This document shows positions 56,594 through 64,000 of a stretch of DNA of 64,000 bases, piece by piece; the first letter of the stretch is position 1; the number at the start of each line of letters is the position of its first letter. The translations under genes were made by a program, and so were the position numbers. Location: contig NC_009879.1 of NCBI RefSeq assembly GCF_000014345.1, positions 449,501 to 513,500 on the forward strand. The letters run 5' to 3'. This DNA is from Rickettsia canadensis str. McKiel (GTDB lineage Bacteria; Pseudomonadota; Alphaproteobacteria; Rickettsiales; Rickettsiaceae). The notes under the pieces are model-generated. The model made no database searches and was not told where the DNA came from. It saw only the letters and a program-made list of their open reading frames with translations.

Positions 56594-57370
56594 ATAAACT
56601 AATATTATTTATGGAAATATGGATATTAGTAAATAAATCATTTTTTATCAACAAACTTATATATAATTATTGTACTTTAAAACTGCATCTAATTAAAATT
56701 ATTTTCTTTTATACACTAATAGTAGAAAAATTTAATACTAAAAATTATTTTATGCAAAAAAAGAAAAAACTTTAAAATGATGAGATTGTACGTAGTGCAT
56801 TTGAAAAATCTATAGTTGCTAAAGAGTTTTTTGAAATGCATTTACCACCATTATATAAAGGATAGTTTTATAGAGCCTAATTTTAAGAAATCTATATCGG
56901 ATATTTTATTTTCTAATTTGACAGTGAAATCGGCTATTTATTTTTATTGTTATTACATCAAAGTAAACCTAATTATTATATGGGCTTTTCGCTTGTTCAA
57001 GTATATGTTAAATATTGCAGAATATCATATGAAAGTACTAAAAAATAAAAAATTTCCTTTCATATATCCTTTAGTGTTTTATAATGGCATACAAAAATAT
57101 AATGTTCCTTTAAATTTATGGGCATTATTTGAAAAGAGTGAATTAGTACAAGCTACTTGGATTAATGATTGTCAACTGAATTAATATTCATGAAATTTTT
57201 GATGAGAAATTAAAAGTAAATCCTTGTCGGAATGTTATAATTTTTTATGAAGCATATTCATAAACGAGCATTGATAAAAAAATAGCAAGAAATAGCCGAT
57301 CTTTTAACTACATTTGCTGAAATTAATATAGGGATTGATTATAGAGTTAATTTTATAGTCCCTTTGGTGG

Positions 57371-57960
57371 TTAAAACCTCCATCTTCCAGATGGGAAAGC
57401 TTTAGCTTGCCATGTTGAGCCATGATGTGTTAGCATCATAAGCCCCATGACTCAATATAGCAACAAATCACGCACCGTTTACTATCATCGATATCCACAT
57501 ATAGTGTGGATTACAAAATATCGATACAAGGTATTAACCTATGACATCAAAAAGCGAGTGAGAGAAATTATTGCAGTAGTTGTAGAAGAACTCAATGTTA
57601 AAATAGAAAATGGAGTAATATCAAGCGATCATATACATATATTTGCCAATATACCACCTCATATTAAAGTGAGTGAATTTGTGCAAAAAGCCAAAGGGAG
57701 ATCATCAAAAAAATACAAGAAGAATTTCCAATATTAAGAAAAAAGTATTGGGGTAGACATTTATGGGTGGTAAGAGAATACTTTAGTGCGACTAGTGGTA
57801 ATGTGACTGATGACATGATTAATGAATATATTAATAGACATACTGATGCTCATGAACCAGCAATGACTACTAATATAAGACTGGAATAAGCTTTAGCTTG
57901 ATTCAGCGACTTCTAGTCGCTATAGACAAACTTTCATCTCTTAGATGACAGTGATTGATT
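57371..57960 (+). mobile_element. IS200-type insertion sequence
   Basis: A single-gene element with transposase in the middle and subterminal hairpins. On the left are CCATCT/AGATGG (57380-57394) and ATGATG/CATCAT (57421-57438). On the right are AGCGACT/AGTCGCT (57905-57921) and CATCT/AGATG (57935-57947). There are no long terminal inverted repeats, as expected for HUH elements, and no tnpB. Exact ends are not determined. Confidence 0.75.
57447..57889 (+). CDS. tnpA: IS200-type transposase TnpA, needs -1 frameshift at A7
   Basis: TnpA of IS200/IS605 elements is a Y1 HUH transposase that moves single-stranded DNA. Frame 0 from 57447 encodes 96 residues, starting MTQYSNKSRTVYYHRYPHIV, with the HUH motif in SSDHIHIFANIPP. 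It stops at 57735. A shift of -1 at the seven-A run 57707-57713 (A AAA AAA) continues the protein as IQEEFPILRKKYWGRHLWVV, then REYFSATSGNVTDDMINEYI with the catalytic Tyr, to the TAA at 57887-57889. The joined protein is 147 residues, the family length. Either the run has lost one A, or slippage makes some full protein. Confidence 0.8.
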
Positions 57961-58236
57961 CTATGCTTTGACCAAAGCTAGTCAAAATGATATAATAGAA
58001 ATAGAAAAAATACTTGAAATCCTGAAACAGGACAAGAAATTATGGGAAGTATAATACATTACTTGGAAAAGCAAGGTATTGAAAAATTTATACATATCCG
58101 GTGTAATGAAATTAAAAGTAAAAGAAAAAAATCCTTACAGCCACAAATTTAATTAAGGTTGGTTTAAAAACTGACTTGATAGTTACCTCAACCAGATTAA
58201 AGAAGGAAGAGGTTGAAAAACTTAAATAAATTATAC

Positions 58237-59109
58237 ATGTATTTATTATCATTTATATTAAAAGGAGTAACTACATTATTCCGTCAATTATGGTTATCTG
58301 TTAGCTCTATAGAGTTTTATACAGACGTATATAGAAACTATCAAGGATATGGAATAAGATATTTATTTACTGTATCTTTTATTCCATCAATAATTTATTG
58401 TATTTTTATATTAAATTACATAATAACTTTAAAAGATTATTTTAACGGAATACAATCATCAAAAGTTACAGATAATATTGAATATATTATCAATCAATTA
58501 CCGGAAATTAAATATAATAATTCAAAAATTTTAGTTGAAGAAGTAGAGCCTATATATTTATATAGTAAAAATAACAATAAAATAGTAGTTATTGATACAA
58601 AAAATCAAGTTTCTAACAAAGAAAAAAGCAAAATACCCTTTGTACTTGAAGAGAATAAGCTTAGGATAAATTTAATTGTGGCCAATACTAAGAAAAATTT
58701 TCCAAGTACTGTTAACTATTCTGAGATATTCAAACAAAATGAAGTAATTTTAACTCCTGAAATAATAAAAAAATATTTTGCCAATAATTTACTATATGTA
58801 GCAAATTTATTTATTTATTTTGGTATGCCGGTTATTATATTATTTTGGTTTGTAACATTCTTATTAGAAAGAAGTATTATAGTGTTGTTAGTGTATAGCT
58901 TAGCTAATTTACTTACTACTAAAACTTCAATACAAACTTCTATAAGGTTAGTAATGTTTTCAAGCGGAGTACCGATAATATTACAACCGGTTATTATTAT
59001 ATTAATACCAGAATTAAGTATATTATTACAGCTACTACAAATGCTTACAACTTGTTTAGTATTTATCGCTATTTGGCAAATTAACAAGAGCCTGTCGAGT
59101 TATATATAA
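58237..59109 (+). CDS. DUF1189-family membrane protein
   Basis: A 290-residue inner-membrane protein from the ATG at 58237; the in-frame TTG at 58213 would overlap the Rpn remnant tail. It has the DUF1189 layout. Its start is amphipathic, with FYTDVYRNYQGYGIRYLFTV, then a first membrane helix near 40-60. A soluble domain covers about 65-185, and four C-terminal helices follow (about 192-215, 217-237, 245-268, 268-285). The function of this family is unknown. It stands alone, flanked by pseudogenes. Confidence 0.75.
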   Translation: MYLLSFILKGVTTLFRQLWLSVSSIEFYTDVYRNYQGYGIRYLFTVSFIPSIIYCIFILNYIITLKDYFNGIQSSKVTDNIEYIINQLPEIKYNNSKILVEEVEPIYLYSKNNNKIVVIDTKNQVSNKEKSKIPFVLEENKLRINLIVANTKKNFPSTVNYSEIFKQNEVILTPEIIKKYFANNLLYVANLFIYFGMPVIILFWFVTFLLERSIIVLLVYSLANLLTTKTSIQTSIRLVMFSSGVPIILQPVIIILIPELSILLQLLQMLTTCLVFIAIWQINKSLSSYI

Positions 59110-59249
59110 GAAAAATCGATTATCGTATTATATGTGATTTTAAATCCTCAATTTACTAAAAACAGTCTGTTATTAAAAAGTAAAAGTTTTTAGTTTTTAT
59201 TGTAAAAATGAGAACTAAAATTATTTTTTTATAAACTTAGAGTATTTAA

Positions 59250-59600
59250 ATGGGTACAGAAAAAAAGAAAGTAAGGTTTGCATAGGAGCTTGAAGTTAAA
59301 GAATTTGCTCAAAATCAAGAAGCAACAGAAGTAAACCTTATAAAAGGAAGAGTAATTAATATTGATGCTAAAGGCTGCTTATTTAAAGCCGGATCAATTA
59401 GTAATTCATGAAAGAAAAGCTACTGGAGTAAGAAAGATTGAAGTAAAGAGAAACCTAAATTTCTTTTAACAAATTTTCGCTGTAGTAGGTCTTATAAAAG
59501 ATACAAAAATAATTAAAGAAGATTTACTTATACTGCCGGTGATATAAAGGAATATTAAAGGATAACGGTCAATTTCTAATCCTATAGAAAATTTGTTGAT
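59250..59600 (+). pseudogene. Unassigned decayed frame
   Basis: The ATG at 59250 begins MGTEKKKVRFA and stops, then the same frame continues ELEVKEFAQNQEATEVNLIK followed by GRVINIDAKGCLFKAGSISN. Another frame holds LKPDQLVIHERKATGVRKIE. It may be a small lost gene of about 110 codons. The family is not recognised. Confidence 0.35.
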
Positions 59601-59663
59601 AAAATAGAGATCTTCAAATTTGTTTTATATTAACAAGCTAATTATTTATTAATTAAATAATAT

Positions 59664-59689
59664 ATTACTTGACTAAATTACTTAGGTAT
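59664..59689 (+). promoter_or_regulatory. Candidate type 1 IscR box / promoter of the isc cluster
   Basis: ATTACTTGACTAAATTACTT followed by AGGTAT resembles the type 1 site bound by [2Fe-2S]-IscR, and includes a TTGACT hexamer that can serve as -35. It lies about 85 bases before the iscR remnant. The right half (TACTT in place of YAGTC) is imperfect. The call rests on recalled consensus. Confidence 0.45.
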
Positions 59690-59773
59690 TGTAAACATTA
59701 AAATTTAAGTTTTATAAAGTGAATAGCAAAATTACTTAAGTCATTTGCTATTGGCAATTAATAGGTTGGTCAT

Positions 59774-60175
59774 ATGATGCTGACGATGAAAGGAAGATAT
59801 GCTGTAATGGCAATACTTGAAATTGCTTTAAAATCAAGTGCTGCACTGGTTCACTTTTGAATGAAATTTCCATAAAACAAAATATATCGCTTAACTATTT
59901 AGCGCAAATATTTTCTAAACTTAAAAAAGCTAATTGAGTTAAGGCCATTAGAGAATTGAAAGGTGGGTTTAATAGTTTAATAGGTAACCTTGAAGAAATA
60001 AAAATCTACTATTATAGACACCGTTAACGCAAACTTTATAATGACTACCTACTATAAGAAATCAGTTAAAACTTGCATACCTAATACAATAAAATGTAAT
60101 TCGCATAAATTATGGACAGGTCTTGGGAAGTATATTAGAGATTATTTTGAAAAATATCTATTAAAGATGCCTTGA
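59774..60175 (+). pseudogene. iscR: Decayed Rrf2-family regulator IscR
   Basis: From the ATG at 59774 the frame encodes MMLTMKGRYAVMAILEIALK and then is broken by stops. Continuing pieces are NKIYRLTI-type helix debris with LAQIFSKLKKAN (near 59895-59930), IRELKGGFN, and the Fe-S ligand region MTTYYKKSVKTCIPNTIKCN then SHKLWTGLGKYIRDYF (near 60040-60150). These match IscR from start to end. The regulator of the isc operon is dead while the enzymes downstream are intact. Confidence 0.82.
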
Positions 60176-60185
60176 ATTTAAATAT

Positions 60186-61292
60186 ATGATATATTTAGAC
60201 CATAATGCCACTACCGTTATTGACTTTAGAGTTAAGGAATTCATAATAAGTTTAATGGATATGGAGCTTAACCCTTCATCAGCACATAGCTCAGGTAGAT
60301 TTGCTAAGAATATCATAGAAATAGCACGCTCACAAATAGCAACGGCTCTTGGTATAACCTTATCATCTAGAGAATACGATATTGCTTTTACATCGTCAGG
60401 TACTGAAAGTAATAATTTAATAATGAAAAATTTTTATGACGGCGATATTTTTATTTCAGCTATTGAACATTTATCAATCTATAGCCATATAAAATATGCT
60501 CCAAATATTAAAATTATAAAAGTTGATAATCAAGGTTTAGTTGATTTAAAACATCTAGAAGAATTATTATCTCAAAGTAGTACTGCTAAAAAACTAGTTT
60601 CCGTAATGATGGCTAATAATGAAAGCGGGGTTATACAAGATATAGCTGAGATAAGTAAAATAACTAAAAAATATGAGGCAAAATTTCATAGTGATTTAAT
60701 CCAATCATTAGGAAGAATACCTATAAATATTAAAGATTTAGGGTTAGATTTTGCTACAATTTCAGGACATAAAATAGGAGCAGGGCAGGGTAGTTCTACT
60801 TTAATTTCTAACTCTAACTTTCAAGTTACTCCAATGATTATAGGGGGAGGACAAGAAAAAGGGATAAGATCAGGCACCGAAAATGTTTTAGCTATTGCAG
60901 GGCTTGGTTTAGCTGCTGAATTAATAACAAAAGATATCTCAGAGAAATATATAAAAATTAAAAGCTTACAAGCAACCTTAGAGAAAAAACTAAAAGAATA
61001 TCCAAAAGTAAATATTATTAGTGAAAATGTTTCAAGATTACCTAATACTAGTTTGTTTACTGTGCCTGGTACGGATGCACAGATAAAATTAATAGGGTTT
61101 GATTTACGTAATATTTGTGTAAGTTCTGGGTCTGCTTGTTCATCAGGAAAAATATCTAAATCACACGTATTAACCAATATGGGTGTAGAGGAAGAAGAGG
61201 CAAAGTCTTCGATTAGGGTATCTTTAAGCCATAACAATACAATTGAGGACATAGAAGCTTTTATAAAAGCTTTTGAAGAGGTATATGACTGA
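60186..61292 (+). CDS. Cysteine desulfurase, NifS/IscS-like paralogue
   Basis: PLP-dependent enzyme that takes sulfur from cysteine. The 368-residue protein starts MIYLDHNATTV. The PLP lysine is K196 in SGHKIGAGQG, H95 lies in SAIEHLSIY, and the sulfur-accepting C318 is in SSGSACSSGKISKSH. It is shorter and more diverged than the second copy directly downstream. Such a pair of desulfurase genes ahead of iscU is characteristic of this genus. Whether it serves IscU or another acceptor is unknown. It begins about 10 bases after the iscR remnant. Confidence 0.92.
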   Translation: MIYLDHNATTVIDFRVKEFIISLMDMELNPSSAHSSGRFAKNIIEIARSQIATALGITLSSREYDIAFTSSGTESNNLIMKNFYDGDIFISAIEHLSIYSHIKYAPNIKIIKVDNQGLVDLKHLEELLSQSSTAKKLVSVMMANNESGVIQDIAEISKITKKYEAKFHSDLIQSLGRIPINIKDLGLDFATISGHKIGAGQGSSTLISNSNFQVTPMIIGGGQEKGIRSGTENVLAIAGLGLAAELITKDISEKYIKIKSLQATLEKKLKEYPKVNIISENVSRLPNTSLFTVPGTDAQIKLIGFDLRNICVSSGSACSSGKISKSHVLTNMGVEEEEAKSSIRVSLSHNNTIEDIEAFIKAFEEVYD

Positions 61293-61370
61293 CGATGTCA
61301 TTCCTGCAATAGTAACAATTTGATTGTTACCTCAGGTTTGACCACGGTGGCCAATAAAATTAAAAAAGAC
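61293..61370. repeat. RPE-like repeat between the two desulfurase genes
   Basis: GTCATTCCTGCAATAGTAAC at the left, an inverted GTAACAATTTGATTGTTAC hairpin (61311-61329), then GTTTGACCACGGTGGCCAAT. It shares the GACCACGNNG core with 20590 and 27690. Confidence 0.6.
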
Positions 61371-61401
61371 TGTATGATACAGTTGTGAGAGAATTAACTA
61401 T

Positions 61402-62634
61402 ATGAACCCACAATTACACAACATAATTTTGCCGATATATATGGATTATCAGGCAACAACGCCTCTAGATCCACGGGTCATGGAAGCAATGCTGCCGTAT
61501 TTCACTACTAAATTTGGTAATCCGCATTCACGCAGCCATTCTTTTGGTTGGGAAGCAGAAAACGCTGTTGAAGAGGCAAGAAGTAGAGTAGCAAAGTTAA
61601 TAGGAGCAGATGCTAAAGAAATTATTTTTACCTCCGGTGCAACCGAGTCTAATAACCTTGCAATAAAGGGAATAGCAAAATTTTACGGCAATAAAAAGAA
61701 TCATATTATTACCGTAGTCAGTGAGCATAAATGCGTGCTTGATGCTTGTAGGCATTTAGAGCAAGAAGGTATAAAAATTACATACTTACCGATTAACCCA
61801 AATGGAATAATCGATTTAGAAATATTAAAAGAATCTATTACCAATCAAACTATGTTAGTTTCGGTTATGGCGGTTAACAATGAAATAGGCGTGATCCAGC
61901 CTTTGAAAGAAATCGGAAAAATTTGTCGTGAAAGAGGTGTTTTCTTGCATTCTGATATTGCTCAAGGTTTTGGTAAAATTCCAATTAACGTTAACGAGTT
62001 TAATATTGACCTTGCCAGTATCTCAGGACATAAAATTTACGGTCCAAAAGGAGTAGGTGCATTATATGTAAGGAAAAAGCCTCGTATACGTGTTACACCC
62101 CTTATAAATGGTGGTGGTCAAGAACGTGGTATGCGTTCAGGTACGCTGCCGACTCCTTTAATCGTAGGGCTTGGCATGGCTGCTGAAATAGCGTATAATG
62201 AGATGGAAAAAGATAATAAGCATGTAAGTTACTTATTTGACAGATTTTTAAACAATATAAAACAAAAAATTTCGGAAGTTTATTTAAACGGTGATAAAGA
62301 TCAAAGATATAAAGGTAATTTAAATTTAAGCTTTGCTGGAGTAGAGGGGGAGTCAATTATTCTTGCCATTAAAGATTTAGCAGTTTCGTCCGGTTCTGCT
62401 TGTACTTCTGCGTCACTTGAACCGTCATATGTTTTACGTTCAATGGGAATCGGTGAAGAACTTGCCCATACTTCAATTAGGTTCGGCATAGGTAAATTTA
62501 CTACCGAACAGGAAATTGATTATGCAGTAGATTTAATATGTTCAAAAATCGATAAACTAAGAGAATTAAGCCCTCTTTGGGAAATGATGCAACAGGGTAT
62601 TGATTTAAAGAAAATAAAATGGGCATCTCATTAA
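61402..62634 (+). CDS. iscS: Cysteine desulfurase IscS
   Basis: IscS supplies sulfur for Fe-S cluster assembly on IscU and for tRNA thiolation. The 410-residue protein has the PLP block [13 protein letters not shown]109 in SEHKCVLD, the PLP lysine K211 in [12 protein letters not shown], and the mobile-loop cysteine C334 in [14 protein letters not shown]. The C-terminal IscU-binding tail ends [20 protein letters not shown], as in group I IscS proteins. It is intact. It is followed by iscU after a short palindrome-containing gap. Confidence 0.97.
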
Positions 62635-62640
62635 AGTCCT

Positions 62641-62695
62641 TAATGTTCATTCCTGCTTCTAGCTAGGAATGACATATACAACGGGGAATGACACA
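62641..62695. repeat. Short palindrome before iscU
   Basis: TCATTCCT and AGGAATGA enclose a 10-base loop, followed by a half copy GGGGAATGACA. This is the same family as the hairpin at 1786. Confidence 0.65.
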
Positions 62696-62722
62696 TTAAA
62701 AATTAAATTTTAGAGAATAACA

Positions 62723-63124
62723 ATGGCTTATAGCAAAAAAGTGATAGATCATTATGAAAATCCTCGTAATGTCGGGTCGCTTAATAAAGAGAGTCAAAAT
62801 GTCGGTACGGGACTTGTTGGAGCTCCTGCTTGCGGTGACGTTATGAAGTTACAAATCGAAGTTGATGATAATGGTATTATTACAGATGCTAAATTTAAAA
62901 CATTCGGCTGTGGTTCGGCTATTGCTTCAAGTTCTTTAGTAACGGAATGGGTTAAAGGAAGATCGATAAATGATGCTGAAACTATTAAAAATACTGAAAT
63001 AGCAAAAGAATTATCGCTGCCGCCGGTAAAATTACATTGTTCACTACTTGCAGAAGATGCAATAAAAGCAGCTATAGCTGATTATAAACAGAAAAAGCAA
63101 GCAAAAAATACTCTTAAAACATGA
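62723..63124 (+). CDS. iscU: Fe-S cluster scaffold protein IscU
   Basis: IscU is the scaffold on which [2Fe-2S] and [4Fe-4S] clusters are built. The 133-residue protein has the three ligands C37 (GAPACGDVMKLQ), C63 (FGCGSAIASSS) and C106 (LHCSLLAEDAI), and the HscA-recognition LPPVK at 99-103. The stop overlaps the iscA start by 4 bases (ATGA), so the two are coupled. Confidence 0.97.
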   Translation: MAYSKKVIDHYENPRNVGSLNKESQNVGTGLVGAPACGDVMKLQIEVDDNGIITDAKFKTFGCGSAIASSSLVTEWVKGRSINDAETIKNTEIAKELSLPPVKLHCSLLAEDAIKAAIADYKQKKQAKNTLKT

Positions 63125-63453
63125 AAAATGTTATTTCATTAACCGATTCTGCTGCAAAGCAAATAAAGTTGCTAATAGCAAAACGAGACAAGCCTACCTT
63201 TGGTATTAGGGTAGGGGTTAAGTCAGGCGGTTGTGCAGGTCAAACTTATTACGTTGAATATGCAGATAGTAAAAATCAATTCGATGAAATAGTTGAAGCA
63301 AAAGGTGTGCGGATACTAATTGATCCAAAAGCGTTAATGTATATTCTAGGTTCTAAAATGGATTATGTAGAGACTAAATTCAAATCTCAATTTACTTTCA
63401 CCAATCCGAATGAGAAAGGTAATTGTGGCTGCGGCAAATCTTTTAGTGTGTGA
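63121..63453 (+). CDS. iscA: A-type Fe-S carrier IscA
   Basis: IscA-type proteins carry clusters from IscU to target enzymes. The 110-residue protein has the three conserved cysteines C38 (GGCAGQTYYVEY) and C102/C104 (GNCGCGKSFSV). The length is typical. It overlaps iscU by 4 bases. The hscB-hscA-fdx part of the operon is not seen: a permease gene follows after about 130 bases. Confidence 0.95.
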   Translation: MKNVISLTDSAAKQIKLLIAKRDKPTFGIRVGVKSGGCAGQTYYVEYADSKNQFDEIVEAKGVRILIDPKALMYILGSKMDYVETKFKSQFTFTNPNEKGNCGCGKSFSV

Positions 63454-63582
63454 TAATCCCGCTTGATTGATTGTATTATTCTAGTTTTAGTTTAGCAATT
63501 ACAGCACATCCATAATTTTAAAGTTGCATAAAATCGTTTTGATAGCTATATTAAAGCCAATTAAAATTAAAACAAAAAATAT

Positions 63583-64000
63583 ATGTCGCAAAAATTAGGT
63601 TTCTGGGCGGTATTTGCTTTAGTGACTGGAAGTCAAATTGGTACTAGCGTTTTTATATTGCCGTTAAGTTTAGCTCCATTCGGTGTATATAGCATTTGGG
63701 GTTGGGTGCTGTCACTATTTGGTGCTATGAGTATAGCACTTGTATTCTCGTGTTTATGTGCAAAATTCCCTAAAACGGGTGGTCCTCACGTTTATGTATG
63801 GGCAAGTTTTGGGGATAAAATAGCCTTCTTTACCGGTTGGACTTACTGGGTTATATCCTTTGTTAGTACAAGTATCGTTGTTATCTCAGCGATAGGTTAC
63901 CTAACACCTTTTTTTAAATCACAAGCGGTTTTGGATTTAATATTACAGATAATATTATTAAGTGCTATTTTGGTTTTAAATTTAAAAGGTCCTGAAGTAG
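63583..64000 (+). CDS. Amino-acid permease, APC family, C-terminus cut by window edge
   Basis: The open frame from the ATG at 63583 runs 139 codons to the edge. It begins MSQKLGFWAVFALVTGSQIG, the first helix of AdiC/YjeM-like antiporters (GSxIGxxxFxLP). It continues LPLSLAPFGVYSIWGWVLS, AKFPKTGGPHVYVWASFG (the conserved TGGPxxYxxxxFG block) and FFTGWTYWVISFVSTSIVVI. This places it among basic amino-acid or glutamate/GABA-type antiporters. The substrate is not deducible from the part visible. Confidence 0.88.
   Translation, partial: MSQKLGFWAVFALVTGSQIGTSVFILPLSLAPFGVYSIWGWVLSLFGAMSIALVFSCLCAKFPKTGGPHVYVWASFGDKIAFFTGWTYWVISFVSTSIVVISAIGYLTPFFKSQAVLDLILQIILLSAILVLNLKGPEV

Larger units (their letters stand above)
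56752..58230 (+). pseudogene. Rpn/PD-(D/E)XK transposase-like nuclease pseudogene, split by an IS
   Basis: Fragments follow the Rpn recombination-promoting nuclease family. They are DEIVRSAFEKSIVAKEFFEM and LPPYIKDSFIEPNFKKSISD (near 56790-56910), LLLHQSK (nuclease core) near 56945, AFRLFKYMLNIAEYHMKVLK near 56985-57045 and FPFIYPLVFYNGIQKYNVPL near 57055-57115. After an IS200-type element, ASQNDIIEIEKILEIL lies near 57975, EIMGSIIHYLEKQGIEKFIH near 58035, and the typical tail LKTDLIV..STRLKKEEVEKL near 58165-58225. Frameshifts predate or accompany the IS insertion. Confidence 0.8.

Noticed and set aside
57371..57960. IS605-type element with a TnpB gene
   Set aside because: No TnpB motifs are visible on either side. 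Flanking coding pieces belong to the Rpn gene, so the element is IS200-like with tnpA only.

Overview
The window is a stretch of an AT-rich alphaproteobacterial chromosome that looks like a Rickettsia. The signs are very low GC, many short palindromic and dispersed repeats between and inside genes (Rickettsia palindromic element style), a high load of decayed genes beside intact housekeeping genes, paired cysteine desulfurase genes ahead of iscU and iscA, and many fragments of toxin-antitoxin, restriction, ankyrin and AAA-ATPase genes. The amount of accessory debris fits a spotted-fever-like or ancestral-type genome better than the most reduced typhus-type genomes, but I cannot fix the species from sequence reading alone.

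Layout. 1-3618 (minus): uvrC (cut by the window edge), a periplasmic copper chaperone, a decayed alkD-like glycosylase and intact ogt. 3960-6710: a graveyard holding remnants of a type I restriction-modification system (hsdR, hsdS) and a VapC-type PIN toxin. 6836-13171 (plus): a cell-wall cluster mraZ-rsmH-ftsL-ftsI followed by mreD-mrdA, with a candidate MraZ operator of four 10-bp-spaced boxes. 13210-15258: an ankyrin pseudogene and a coiled-coil protein with an ESCRT-like motif pair. 15608-18773 (minus): ntrX and a coupled pentapeptide-repeat lipoprotein. 18978-20523: an MrpF-like subunit and a UbiH-type hydroxylase carrying an in-frame repeat insertion. 20690-28226: mostly decayed genes, interrupted by an intact MFS transporter, a SpoT-type HD hydrolase and tRNA-Arg.

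28227-36626 (plus): an antitoxin remnant, tyrS, a decayed DUF4143 ATPase, tlyA, and rimP-nusA-infB, with rimP cut short by a frameshift. 36934-38514: a repeat protein with six 33-residue amphipathic units. 38543-48727 (minus): tsaB, recO, a small unknown protein coupled to radA, rsmD, a 956-residue pentapeptide/membrane protein, a large-subunit pseudouridine synthase gene, a decayed amino-acid permease and dnaB. 49215-53553: ubiX, priA, hemB. 53668-55233: a candidate phosphoinositide-kinase-like effector. 55223-56593: nuoN. 56752-58230: an Rpn-family nuclease pseudogene split by an IS200-type element whose transposase needs a -1 frameshift. 58237-59109: a DUF1189 membrane protein. 59664-63453: a decayed iscR, then two cysteine desulfurases, iscU and iscA. 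The window ends inside an amino-acid permease.

The intact genes cover DNA repair, division and elongation peptidoglycan synthesis, translation and transcription-termination factors, haem and Fe-S assembly, and respiration. The uncharacterised proteins most worth attention are at 14281-15258 (tandem MIM1-like motifs), 36934-38514 (33-mer amphipathic repeats) and 53668-55233 (kinase-like motifs). All three look like host-interface proteins.
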